Shown piece by piece: positions 53,590-63,574 of a stretch of DNA of 64,000 bases; position 1 is the first letter of the stretch; the number at the start of each line of letters is the position of its first letter. The stretch spans positions 1,356,001 to 1,420,000 of the forward strand of contig JAJHZJ010000754.1 of NCBI GenBank assembly GCA_023548195.1. The letters are read 5' to 3'. Both the position numbers and the translations under genes were made by a program. This DNA is from Bettongia penicillata ogilbyi (lineage: Eukaryota > Chordata > Mammalia > Diprotodontia > Potoroidae). The notes below the pieces were generated by a model, which saw nothing but the letters and a program-made list of their open reading frames with translations, had not been told where the DNA came from and searched no databases.

Positions 53590-54095
53590 AGAAGCTCTTG
53601 GAGGGCAGGGATGATTTTCATTTATCTCTACATATCTAGAACCTATGGGCAGTAGGTGGTACAGTGGATAGAGTGCCAGCCCTGGAGTCAGGAACACATC
53701 TTCCTGAATTCAAATCTGGCCTCAGACTGTGTGACCCTGGTCAAGTCATTTCACCCTGTTTGCCTCAGTCTCCTCATCTGCAAAATGAGCTGAAGAAGGA
53801 AATGGCCAAACACTCCGATATTTTTGCCTGAAAAAATCTCCCCCAAATCCAAATGGGGTTACAAAGAGTTGGACAATGACTCAACTCAGCCTAGAACTTA
53901 GTGCAATGTCTGACTCATAATATTATTAATATTACCATTCATTATACATTTTACATCTATATCACTTCATCTGCTAAAATGTAAGCATCTTGAGGTAGGC
54001 AGGTTTTGTTATTTGTCTTTGCATGCTCGGCACCTAGAATGATTTGGTATACAGCAGAAACTTAATAAATGCCTACTGAGTAATTGTTGATTGAG
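53590..54095 (+). mobile_element. L2 ends (+), first split by a SINE
   Basis: 53590-53645 and 53891-53930 join across the SINE (gaagctcttggagggcaggg; agtgcaatgtctgactcat). 53970-54095 is another L2 end (gtaagcatcttgaggtaggc). Confidence 0.82.
53646..53890 (+). mobile_element. MAR1/SINE1-like SINE (+) with target duplication
   Basis: Flanks ctagaaccta (53636-53645) and ctagaactta (53891-53900) match at 9 of 10. Confidence 0.93.
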
Positions 54096-54109
54096 AGGGT
54101 AGGAAGAGA

Positions 54110-54290
54110 AAGACATAGTGGGATAATATACCAACCCTGGAGTCAGAAAGACCTAAATTCACATGTGTGACCTTGGGCAAGCCATTAAAATCTTTAGTGC
54201 CCCCAGGTAACTCTCTGCAGGTTTTGATCTGCTTTGGTAGAGGGAGCGTCCTCACTGGGAGTTCCATGTTATCAATGAAACTATACCTTT
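54110..54290 (+). mobile_element. MIR-related SINE with 'gtagagggag' tail (+)
   Basis: 'accctggagtcagaaagacc', 'gtgtgaccttgggcaagcca', 'ccccaggtaactctctgcag', 'ctgctttggtagagggagcg', 'actgggagttccatgttatc'. The only plus-strand copy of this family here, so the best for reading the tail. Confidence 0.68.
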
Positions 54291-54309
54291 GGCAGAGAGA
54301 GAAAGAGCC

Positions 54310-54486
54310 TGAGGGGTGGGAGTGGGAGGCCTTGAGGAGGCTGAGGGTCCATTCTTGAATGATGAGATCTGTTTCAGAATCAGAATCATAAAATGAGAAT
54401 CATGCCATATGCCATCCCTCATGTTACAGTAAGACCATTCTGCCTGGTGGGAAGGCCTTTCCTTTGCTACTCATATCTTTGAAAGG
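54310..54486 (+). repeat. Unclassified direct repeat, copy A
   Basis: Aligns with 60200-60376 in the same orientation. Shared words: GGCTGAGGG, TTCTTGAAT, and CCATTCTGCCTGGTG with flanking GTAAGA. Roughly 70% by eye. Not recognised as MIR, L2, L3 or L1. Confidence 0.75.
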
Positions 54487-55024
54487 CACAGTGAATTAAA
54501 TCCTTTCCTCCAGATTTGCTGCCCAAATCCTAGCCAAGAACCTAAGAGGTGGATTGGATGTCAGAAGTCAGTGGAGATTATGCCCAATAGTGCTAGCCAC
54601 TCCCTCCCATCTAATCTTAGCCATCTGCTAGTGGCAGACATTTAGCTCAACACTAAATCCCAAGACAGGGAGCCTGGATTTGGGAGGTCCAGCAGCCCGA
54701 GCCCAACTTAAAGAATCAGGACCATCCTGATGAGGGTTTCTTTTGGCTCTAGATACCATCCAGAGCCCCAGCTTTCAGATCCTCCACAGATCCTGCTCAT
54801 GAACTCCAAACTCAGATGGAGTTCAGTGAGACTAAGCAGCGTGATAGGATATGTGAAGGTGGTGGGGTCATAAGCCCCAGCACTGGATTGCTTGATACAT
54901 GGAAGAATGCCCTCTGGATGAGTATGGCCCTGAAACCTCCCTAGGGTGCCATCATCAAGGAAAGAGAACCCACTTAAGGTTATGTAAGGAGGCAAGGAAC
55001 TGAAATTTTAATCAATTTGGAAAC
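54487..55024. other. Unclassified noncoding
   Basis: Balanced composition, no repeat recognised, no coding support. Confidence 0.3.
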
Positions 55025-55390
55025 AGCTGATCATTGACTTAGAGGTTATCTGGTGCAACTCCCTCATTTCACACAGGAGGAACTAAGTCTCAGATTGAGG
55101 AAGTGATGTGCCCAAGATAAGAGAGACAGAAGGTGGCAGAAGTGGGATCTGAGCCTGGGTCCTGTGCCTTGGAATCCATTTTTCTTCACCCTTCACTGCA
55201 ATGGTCAAGCATCATAGGATCATTTAATCTTGGAGCTGGACAGGGCTTCCAAATCTACCTAGTCCTGTGCTAAAGTGAATGATACCATGCATTCTACCAA
55301 GGAATTTTGGCATTGAAAGGGCTGGACCTCAGAGGTCATCCAGCCTAGCCCAGACCTAAAGCAGAATCTCCTCTGCACCATATTCAGTCA
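55025..55390 (-). mobile_element. MIR3 fragments (-)
   Basis: 55025-55187 (gacttagaggttatctggtg, ttcacacaggaggaactaag), 55208-55268 (taatcttggagctggacagg), 55295-55390 weak. Confidence 0.7.
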
Positions 55391-55394
55391 TCCA

Positions 55395-55600
55395 ACCCAT
55401 CCAGTATTTAAGTACCCACTCTATGACAGGCATTGTGCCAGGGCCTGAGGGGTCAAATACAGAGACTAGAATAATCCCTCCTTGGATAGAGCTTATATTC
55501 TAATAGGTGAGACAGCAAGGGCATCTGTAAAAATTTCCACATTAACAAAAAGTGAACAAATATAAATAAATATACAAGATAAGGTGTTTTTTTTTGGAGG
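55395..55600 (-). mobile_element. L2 3' region (-)
   Basis: 'caggcattgtgccagggcct' and 'gatagagcttatattctaat'. Confidence 0.75.
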
Positions 55601-55638
55601 GAGAGAAGGAAAAGTTTCATGCAGAAGGTGGTGCCTCT

Positions 55639-55980
55639 GCTTGAGGACCTCCAGTGATGGAGAAACTACTATCTCCCAGGGCATCCTGTTCAAGTTACTC
55701 TACCTTCTGAGCCTCAGTTTCCTTATTTGTACAATGTGGTCTGGGGTCTCTTATATCTCTAGGTCTCTGATCCTAAGACAAATCATCTAACTTCAATGGG
55801 CCTCAGTTTCCTTATTTGTAGAACGAGGAGAAGTAGATGAGAAGGCCTTGGAAGTCCCTCCTGTCTATGCATTGAGAGTATATGATAAGCTATCTAGCCT
55901 CCATGGATATTAATCTTTTGAGAATGAGGGTCTTGGACTAGAACAACATGGTGTCTAAGAGATCCCTTCCAAGCTAGGTC
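55639..55980. mobile_element. L3 piece (-) then three MIR3 3' halves (+)
   Basis: 55639-55690 'gaggacctccagtgatggag'. 55690-55780, 55780-55920 and 55925-55980 are serial MIR3 3' halves (gcctcagtttccttatttgt appears twice, 113 bp apart). Confidence 0.7.
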
Positions 55981-56091
55981 CCTTCAAGTGCTAGGAACTC
56001 TAATGATTGGTTGGGCAACTTTGTAGGGAAGTATCTGTCAGTTCAATAGGGTGGCTGGTGTCAAAGGAAGATGCCCCATGAAATCTCACAT

Positions 56092-56250
56092 GGAGAGCTG
56101 GAAAGGGCCTTGGAGGCCCTCTGGCCCCACCCTCTCATTTTTACAGATGGGGAAACCAAGGCCCAGAGAGGGGAAGTAATGTGTGCAAGAGTTGGTGTTT
56201 GAATTCAAGAACTCTTGACTTCAAATCCAATGTTCTTTCTACTGTGCCTC
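56092..56250 (-). mobile_element. MIR3 (-)
   Basis: 'gagctggaaagggccttgga', 'tttacagatggggaaaccaa', 'ggcccagagaggggaagtaa'. Confidence 0.87.
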
Positions 56251-56272
56251 CTAATTAACTCCTAAATGTGAC

Positions 56273-56345
56273 TCCCTTCCTTCCTTCCTTCCTTCCTTCC
56301 TTCCTTCCTTCCTTCCTTCCTTCCTTCCTTCCTTCCTTCCTTCCT
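56273..56345. repeat. (TTCC)n microsatellite
   Basis: About 17 perfect TTCC units. Confidence 0.98.
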
Positions 56346-56859
56346 CTGGAAATTTTTGGAATTTTCCAAGAAGCAACATTGGGACCTGTTGCCAAAGGAC
56401 AAAGCTATCTCAATTTCTCCCTAGAAGAGAATGGAAGCCTGTAAAATCTTGTCTCCTTCCCCTGGGGATCCCTTACTGTTCTAGCATCCGCCCCTTCTCC
56501 CAAGGAGGCAGACACAGGCTCATGGGGAACAAAGCTTTCCGGGTGGTGGTAGGTGAGGAGGGAAGGAAAATATCAAAGTGGGAGTGGGGAGAGGACATGG
56601 AAACTGAAGAAAATGGCAAAAAGAACAGGGGAGAGGATGGGGGAGGGGAAGGAGAGGGGAAGGTCACCATGACTGGACAGCCTTGTGGGCTCAAATGGAA
56701 AGGATGATCTTTGGACAAACAATCCATCGAGGCTTGGTGTTGAAAATAACAAGATCTCAGTTCTCAATGTGCAGGGGGTAGAAAGAGAGGACAGAAATGA
56801 CTGTTTTATAAAGTCTTCTGAAACAATGACTTTAATAGAAATCCTTTCCATTTTTCCAT
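56346..56859. other. Unclassified, partly purine-rich
   Basis: 56540-56660 is purine-rich. No repeat family or coding signal recognised. Confidence 0.3.
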
Positions 56860-57830
56860 AATATGGAACTGCTGGGCACCACAATGCCAAGAGAACTTGA
56901 GGGTTAGGGGGGGTGCTAATTTTTCTTTGTGACTAATTAGCTTCTTTCCTTGTTAGTCACTTATGTTGCCAGTTTTCAAAAATCGAGTTTGAAGGGAGAG
57001 AAATCTGCCTTCCCACCGCGTTAATTCCGGAGCCGCAAATATACTCTACCTCAGGTACATTTTTCTTAAATTCCCGACGGAGTTCAATTAAATGTTTATG
57101 AGAATTCTGGCTCTCCTCCTGCCGCGACGCCAGCTCAGAGGCAACAGAATTAAGCTCCTTCTAGAACAATAAGAGGGAGAAAGAGGGAAAAAAAAAGAGG
57201 GTGGGTTTTTTCTTCCCCTCTGTCCTTCACCCCCCCCACCCCCTGCATCATCATACATAACAGAACGCTGAACAAGTTTTTCTTAACTTAAAAAGCTGAG
57301 AAAAGACACTGTATTGACTCCTGGTGGCTGGGAATAATTTAAGAAACCATGGATCTGACCAAAAATCTGGGAATTTTTTTATAGATCTTTGGGAGCTGGG
57401 TTGATCGATAGTCATAAAACTGGGTGGAGTCCCCCATCCTTCCCCTGCCCCTCCCCAGTCCATTTCTTAATTTTTCCAAAGGAACGCTGGCATACGCTTG
57501 TCAGTAACTGTGGAAAACATCACCAGGCCATGTCAAAATAGCATATTGTATGGGCAGATTATAGTCTAAGAATGTGGTGCTGACAGCTTTCATATATCAC
57601 GGGCAGGGAACCGTTCCAACCATGAGTTACTTACACTTAAGTGTTCATAAATAAGCTCTATAAGATATCTATAGCTTTTTAATTTCGGCGGATTTTGGAA
57701 AAATGAAGGTGCCGATGTGGAGTAAACTGACCTTTCGGTCCTCTTGCGGTAAATTATTTCCAGTTCACTTCGAGTGCAAGGAATATTTCATGTGAGGGCC
57801 CTCGGGTGCAGATGGAGTGGATTTGAAGGG
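56860..57830. promoter_or_regulatory. Repeat-free block, putative enhancer cluster
   Basis: Two sub-blocks around a purine/C-rich spacer (57165-57245). 56925-57160: 'tgactaattagcttctttcc', 'accgcgttaattccggagcc', 'cccgacggagttcaattaaa', 'cctgccgcgacgccagctca'. 57480-57810: 'gtatgggcagattatagtct', TGACAG, the 12-bp palindrome ACACTTAAGTGT (57633-57644, two NKX2-like half-sites), 'tttaatttcggcggattttg' and 'cctcttgcggtaaattattt'. CpGs retained in AT-rich DNA. No coding frame. Confidence 0.55.
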
Positions 57831-57889
57831 GCTTGTCCCGCCTAGGAGTGGGGAGGAGGTGTGGAGCCTGGCTTTCATAGGATTCAAGT

Positions 57890-58203
57890 CAATTCAATTG
57901 AACCTGCATTTATTAGGTGCCTACTGTGTGTTGGGCCCTGGGCTAGGTGGTAGGGAAAAGGGAGATGAAAACAAAACCTTCCATGACTTCAAGGAGTTTG
58001 AGCAAGGCATTAGACTGAGGTGCAACAAAATGAATTCTGTTTGTGAATTCAAAGAAATGAAATTAAAATCCAGATTCTACTATTTAATATCTGTGAGCTA
58101 AAGCAAGTTACTTGACTCTTCTGAGCCTCAGTTTCCTTTTCTGTAAAATGAGAGTATTAGACCATATCACTTCTAAGGTCTTTTCTGGCTTTTCTCCTAT
58201 GAC
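57890..58203. mobile_element. L2 (-) then MIR3 (+)
   Basis: 57890-58005 'ctgcatttattaggtgccta', 'ttgggccctgggctagg'. 58050-58203 'gagcctcagtttccttttct' and 'gagagtattagaccatatca'. Confidence 0.82.
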
Positions 58204-58296
58204 CTCCCCTTCCATTCTACATTCTTGTTGAGGAGTTGGTTTACTCTTTGTGAAACCCACCTCCTCTCAAAGCCTTCTAAAGTTTCCAATATAATG

Positions 58297-58545
58297 TTGT
58301 TGGCTAGTGTTTCAATCATGTCTGACTCTTTGTTGACCCCATTTGGGGTTTTCTTGGCAGATGTTGGAGTGGTTTACCATTCCCTTCTCCAAGTCATTCA
58401 ACAGATGAGGAAACTGAGGCAATCAAGGTTGAGTGACTTGCCCAGGATCACAAAGCTCACTAGTAAATGTCTGAGGCTGGATTTGAACTTAGGTCCTCCT
58501 AACTCCAAGTCTGGTACTTTAGTCACTGTACCACCTACCTGGCCC
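58297..58545 (-). mobile_element. MAR1/SINE1-like SINE (-)
   Basis: 'gaccccatttggggttttct', 'acagatgaggaaactgaggc', head 'gtaccacctacctggccc'. Confidence 0.9.
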
Positions 58546-58629
58546 AGATGATATTATCCACTGTCACCTGGCTGCTTTATTCTATATTCTGCTAGGGAGG
58601 ATACATCATCTCTCAATTAATGGGAGATT

Positions 58630-58905
58630 ACCCCCCCAATTATCCTGTATACATCTTTTACATAGTTGTTTACATGTTTTATTCTCCATTAGGGTATGAG
58701 CTCCTTGATAGCAGGAGCTGTCTTTCTCTGCATCCCCAGAGTCTAGCACAGAGCCTGGAACACATTAGGAACTCAAGAAATGCTTATTAAAAGATTATCA
58801 ACAAGCATTTATTAAGTACCTACTATGTGTCAGGGATGGTGCTGGGTACTACCAAAGAAACAAAGTAAAAATGACAGTGTCCCTGACTTCACGGAGGCCT
58901 TACAT
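58630..58905. mobile_element. Tail-to-tail L2 ends, (+) then (-)
   Basis: 58630-58790 plus (agggtatgagctccttgata, ctagcacagagcctggaaca). 58799-58905 minus (aagcatttattaagtaccta, ctatgtgtcagggatggtgc). The 3' ends meet within 10 bp, giving an inverted repeat of about 100 bp per arm. Confidence 0.85.
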
Positions 58906-59379
58906 GCTTTTGAAGAGGCACATCCATGGGTCAGTACAGATTAGCTCCAAAGTCATTTCCAGAGAGAGAGAGGGCTTCTAGCTGGGAGCATGGGTGAGAG
59001 GTCAGGACAGACTGGTTCACGAGGCTTTGCTTTGAAAAAAGCCAGTAGTTCTTAGAGGCAGATTCCATATTGACTCTCCCTTTCCTTTATTAGAGATTTC
59101 TCCCTCTTGAAATGACTTTTCATTGCATCCCCAGAATCTAGAGCAGATTCCCCACATTCTAAGCATGACAGACCACTCCTGCAAAAGAGAGAAGGTGGGT
59201 AATAGAATGTCATATAAGGCAAACAGCAAGCTGGCCAGCTAGACCAGAATAGAAAGTTCAAGATGGGAAGTATTGTTCAATTATCTCAGAAAAGTACATG
59301 GGAGCCAGATTGTGGAGAGTTTCAGCCATCACCATCAACAACAAAAGAAAATGAGCCGAAAAGAAAGGGAAAAATCCTT
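58906..59379. other. Unclassified noncoding
   Basis: A weak L2-like patch at 59090-59155; otherwise no recognised element. Confidence 0.3.
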
Positions 59380-60060
59380 CCATCTTCCACTCAGGGCAGA
59401 AAGGCTCTGGGTTGTGCAAGGATCCTGGATGATGGACCCTTCCCTTTCCTCATTTCTAATGGTGGCAATTTCAGGAGGGGAGGACAATTCACTAGGAGCT
59501 GTCATCGCTTTCATTTGCATAATTTAGGATACGGTCTGTTTATGTGGTCGCTTGCCTGCTTGCAGGAACTGGAAGGATGGTTTCCCTTCTCCACCCTCCT
59601 GCCCCGGACAATAACTTGAGCTGCAGTTCCATATCTATCACCCGATTATATTTGCAGCAATCAAGTCTCATAATTTTCCAAATCCGGTGATGCAATAAAT
59701 ATCTGCAATTAGATTTATTAAAAACACATGCGCATGCAGGAGTGTATTTCGAGGGTGAACTCTTTAATCTACCATATGCCCAGTAAAGAGGAGCAGCCAG
59801 CTACGAGACCATATTTGTTACTGCCTCTACACATTTATCTAGTGTATGTAACAAAACACTTTTACCATTAGATAATGAAATAAAAGTCCTATTAACCCAC
59901 TAAAAATCCTTTTTTGTCTAAAAGGGGAAATGCACGGTAATGGACTCATAGTGTATCTGAGTATCTGTAAATCTAGTTAACGATCATTCACACCAATATC
60001 ATAAACCATGTACCAACTAACACAGGGCAAGACAACAGCCCACCTCCCTAATCTGCACCC
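59380..60060. promoter_or_regulatory. Repeat-free block, putative enhancer
   Basis: 59480-59990 is the core: octamer-type ATTTGCATAAT at 59513-59523, 'caatcaagtctcataatttt', 'caaatccggtgatgcaataa', 'aattagatttattaaaaaca', 'tgcgcatgcaggagtgtatt', 'accattagataatgaaataa'. No repeat; the 118-codon frame at 59263-59619 has no recognised motif. Confidence 0.5.
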
Positions 60061-60199
60061 TCCCTAAGAGAAGGCAAGAAAGAGTCCAAGTCAAGGAAAG
60101 TGCTTGGGAGAAAAAAGCATGTTGAAATGAACCTATTGGGGAGAGATTCTCCTGCTCAGTCATCTCACCTCTACCTTTCTGGAGGGGAAAGTGTGAACC

Positions 60200-60376
60200 A
60201 GGAGAATGGTGGGAAGCCTAGATGGGGCTGAGGGCCCTTTCTTGAATCACAAGATTCTGTCTTAGAACTGCGTTCACAAAATTAGAAACATCCCATATGT
60301 TAGTCCTGATGTCACCGTAAGACCCATTCTGCCTGGTGAGAAGACCTTTTGTCTGTTACTGAAATCTACAAAAGGT
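60200..60376 (+). repeat. Unclassified direct repeat, copy B
   Basis: Partner of 54310-54486. Contains GGCTGAGGG, TTTCTTGAATC, CCATTCTGCCTGGTGAGAAG in the same order and spacing. Confidence 0.75.
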
Positions 60377-60423
60377 TAGTTTCTAGGAAGATGATATGAG
60401 CCGAGAAGGTCAGCAGCAATTGT

Positions 60424-60510
60424 CTAGACCACAGCCTCCTTGAAGGCAAGGATCATGTTTATCTTTGCATCTCCACCAGTATGGGGTTGAATATTTCATG
60501 TGAGATAAAG
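60424..60510 (+). mobile_element. L2 3' end (+)
   Basis: 'cctccttgaaggcaaggatc' and 'tatctttgcatctccacc'. Confidence 0.75.
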
Positions 60511-60559
60511 TACAACAGAGCATTCGATTCAACATTCATAAAAATCGCAGAGTCTTCTA

Positions 60560-61290
60560 CTGCATTTCCAAGTTGGAAAAGATCTCATAGGTCACCTTAT
60601 TCCATCTTCTCCCAGAATTCTAAATTTTATCTTAGGGCTTCCAACAAATAATCTTTCACCTCGAAGACCTCCAGGGATGGAAAACTCATTACTCCCCCTG
60701 CTCAAAGCCTCCTAAAGTTTCACATTCAATTTTTTTAGTTATTTCACTCCTGTCTGATTCTTCATTGACCCCATTTGGGGTTTTCTTGGCAAAGCTATTG
60801 GAGTGGTTTGCCATTTTCTTCTCCAGATTGTTTTACAGATGAGGAAACTGAGGCAAACTGGCTGAAGTGACTTGTTTAGGGTCACACAGCTATTATGTCT
60901 CTGAGGTTGGATTCAAACTCAGGTTTGCATGATTCTAGGCTTCTCTCCATTGTGCCCTCTCCCATTCAATAGGGTAGCCCTAATAGGACATTTTTTTAAC
61001 TTACATATAAATTTTAAAGTTTTTTTTACTTAGGTAAATTTTTACTTATGTACTCAGGTACCCCTCCACAAACCTTCTAGAGATTGGCCCTCATCCTGAG
61101 TTTGGCACCAATAGCATAAATCAGACTCCTACACATTTTAGATGACAAAGCCTGCTGTCATATTCTCCCAACATTTTTTCCTCTAAATATTCCTTCATAG
61201 TCTATGCTTAGAGCATGGTTTTGAGTCCCCTCACCATTGTGGTCATTCTCTGGTGATGCTCTACTTGTCAATGTCCCTGCAACAAACCTT
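60560..61290 (-). mobile_element. L3 3' region (-) split by a SINE
   Basis: 60640-60722 'agacctccagggatggaaaa'. After the SINE 'agggtagccctaataggaca', then 61085-61285 'tgacaaagcctgctgtcata', 'gagtcccctcaccattgtgg', 'tgctctacttgtcaatgtcc'. The first 80 bp could instead be MIR3 (-). Confidence 0.72.
60731..60962 (-). mobile_element. MAR1/SINE1-like SINE (-) with target duplication
   Basis: Flanked by CATTCAAT at 60723-60730 and 60963-60970. Tail, core and most of the head present. Confidence 0.92.
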
Positions 61291-61385
61291 TAGCAAGTGG
61301 GGGTTTAATAATGGAACAAGACACAGACCCTGCCCGCAAGGACCTTACAGTCTAGTTGGAGAAGTGGGGGATGAAACAAGTCCGC
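61285..61385 (-). mobile_element. L2 fragment (-)
   Basis: 'agaccctgcccgcaaggacc' and 'ttacagtctagttggagaag'; the 3' tip is degenerate. Confidence 0.68.
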
Positions 61386-61623
61386 AGTCTGCGCACTAAG
61401 AGTTATGATATGTATATTATACATGTATATTTTCAAACTAGTCCTTAAGTTTCAGGCTTCCCCATCACCAAGCATACCTCATGGCCATCTTGCTCACTGA
61501 TGTGTTCCCGGAATGAATAGCCTTTTATTATCAGTCAAAACAGAATAAAATTGGGAAGTGAATTCTTTTTTTATAAATCACAAAATACATCCCCAAAGTA
61601 AACTGTCTTATTTGTTATTTAGT

Positions 61624-61795
61624 GTCATAGGTTCAGGGCTGGGAGGAATCTTAGAGCAGGGAAGGTCAAAGATGGTAGGGGTCTTAGAAAAGGGAACATC
61701 AAGGGTGGAGGAGAGATCTTGGGAAAGAGAATGCCAGAATGAGAAGGGACCTTTGGATTTAGAAAGTCAGAGCTCTGAGGGAAGCTGAGAAATTA
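61624..61795. repeat. Degenerate tandem array, period about 35 bp
   Basis: Five units beginning near 61624, 61665, 61698, 61733 and 61766, each of the form GTCA(n)GGGctg-GGA-ctTAGA(n)GGGAA. The unit resembles the reversed MIR3 3' end. Confidence 0.7.
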
Positions 61796-61945
61796 TCTAG
61801 TGTAATCTCTTTTCAAAGGAGAAAACTCAAGTCTAATGGAGGCAGTGATGTACCCAAGGTCACACAGGTAAAAAGTTGCAGGGGCAGACTCAGCCAGGGT
61901 CCTCTACCGCTAGGTCCAGGGTGCTCTCCATGGTACACCCTCTGG
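61770..61945 (-). mobile_element. MIR3 (-)
   Basis: Continues from the tandem array: 'aaaggagaaaactcaagtct', 'acccaaggtcacacaggtaa', head 'gctctccatggtacaccc'. Confidence 0.75.
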
Positions 61946-62387
61946 CCTTGATTGTCCCCTAAATTACTCCCTGTTCTATTAGTGCAGACAATTCTGGGTT
62001 CAGTGGACAGCAGGATAATGCACTCATTGAAACCCGAGTGACAGTTATTAGCAGGTCCTTTCAGTACTGGGATGCTTCAGGGTTGGTGTCATCCAGTGGA
62101 ATGGGCAATGGCTTCTGGGAAACCCAAGTTCATAAGGCAGAAGCAAAGTCCACTCAACCAACTCCTAGGGGGATGGTGTGTCATACTGAGAATACCTCTG
62201 TCTAATACTGATAAGGGCTTATGTTCACAGGGGGAATATACATATATTGTCTCATTTGAACCCACTACAAACCCTGGAAGGAGATGGGGATGAGGCAGTG
62301 GGACACTGAAGTCCCAGTCTTTGTTCTTGTCTAAATTAAATATCCTACAATCTGGGTTTTTAGCTCAGCTTTGCTCATGTAGGAAAA
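61946..62387. other. Mostly unclassified
   Basis: 62215-62290 weakly resembles a reversed MIR (tattgtctcatttgaaccca). Otherwise nothing recognised. Confidence 0.3.
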
Positions 62388-62548
62388 AAGTTCTTGGATC
62401 TGGAGTCAAAAAGACCTGAGTTCAAATCCCACCTTGGATACTTAAGAAGTATATTATCCTGGGCAAACCATTAAACTCTATGAGCCTCAGCCAGGGCTTA
62501 GCCCAGTGCTTTGCACATGCTAAGTGCTTAATAAACATTTTATTTGGA
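62388..62548 (+). mobile_element. MIR head/core then LINE2/MIR end (+)
   Basis: 'aagacctgagttcaaatccc' followed by 'cagtgctttgcacatgctaa' and 'gtgcttaataaaca'. Confidence 0.75.
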
Positions 62549-62592
62549 GTCTGAAACTTTAAAATGGGGAAAGTAGAGTCACAAGATCTTAT

Positions 62593-62855
62593 TGATCATA
62601 GATTTAGAGTTGGAAAGGGACCCCATAGATTTACTAGTCCTACTCATTCTACAGAAGAGGAACTCGAAGTTCAGCAAAGCAAACTAGCTTGCCTGAGGTC
62701 ATACAGCTTATAAGTAGATTCACGGCTGGAGAGCTGGAGGGGACAGAAAGATCACCTGGTCTAATCCCCTTCTTTTACAGGAGAGGAATCTCGAACCGAT
62801 AGAAGTTAGGTAAATTACCCAAGGTCACACTGCTATAACAAGGCAGGACTGAACA
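62593..62855 (-). mobile_element. Two MIR3 copies (-)
   Basis: 62593-62718 (tagagttggaaagggacccc) and 62718-62855 (agagctggaggggacagaaa, cccaaggtcacactgctata). Confidence 0.82.
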
Positions 62856-62949
62856 GCACCCATCTCACAATCAAGTGTGATTATATAGAATTATTAAATT
62901 ATAAAATATTTTTAAAATTAAATGATCAAAGTGCATTATAGGATGTACT

Positions 62950-63140
62950 TTGCCCCCCAAACTTTTTTGGATGGGTCCAGATCTGTGATTTCTTTGATGT
63001 GAGCAATTCCTTTGGAATTGTATGAAAACTCCCTCCGCCAACGTAGATCAACAACTCTTGAGTCTTTGGGGGCACTGTGATGTTGAGCAAATTATCCAAA
63101 GTGACATAACAACTAGTATCAAAGTCAGAGCTTGAACCCA
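62950..63140 (-). mobile_element. MIR-related SINE with 'gtagagggag' tail (-)
   Basis: 'gatttctttgatgtgagcaa', 'tgaaaactccctccgccaac', 'gggggcactgtgatgttgag', MIR-like core. Longest 3' tail of the four copies. Confidence 0.65.
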
Positions 63141-63159
63141 GAGTTCAACTAAACTTGAT

Positions 63160-63292
63160 GAATCAATCAACTGATAGATTATTTATTAAGCACCTACTAT
63201 GTGCTAGGCACTGGGCTAAGCACTTGGAATTCTGAGGCTCACAGGGGTTGAATGGCTTGCCTAGAGTCATATAGCTAGTAAGTATCCAAGTA
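63160..63292 (-). mobile_element. L2 end (-) then MIR core (-)
   Basis: 'ttattaagcacctactatgt' and 'gctaggcactgggctaagca', then 'gcctagagtcatatagctag'. Confidence 0.82.
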
Positions 63293-63347
63293 ATTACTAA
63301 CCCTGTTAGCTGTTCCTACCTCCAAGACATTCCCTATATATGTCAGT

Positions 63348-63366
63348 CATCATCATCATCATCATT
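63348..63366. repeat. (CAT)n microsatellite
   Basis: About six CAT units. Confidence 0.95.
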
Positions 63367-63404
63367 GTAAATGTTACTATGATTATGAACATATCTATTA
63401 CTGT

Positions 63405-63490
63405 TATTACAGCCCGAGAGATCTTGGACAATTTACTTAGTTTCTCTGGGTCTCAGCTCTCTCTTCTGTACCATGAAGAGCTTGGACTCT
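63405..63490 (+). mobile_element. MIR3 fragment (+)
   Basis: 'ctgggtctcagctctctctt' then 'aagagcttggactctcaatt'. Confidence 0.6.
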
Positions 63491-63574
63491 CAATTCCATT
63501 TAACCAAATGCCAACCAATGGAATAAACAGCCATAATTGCAGGGGACAGATGGCCAACCATACTCCCCACCTCC

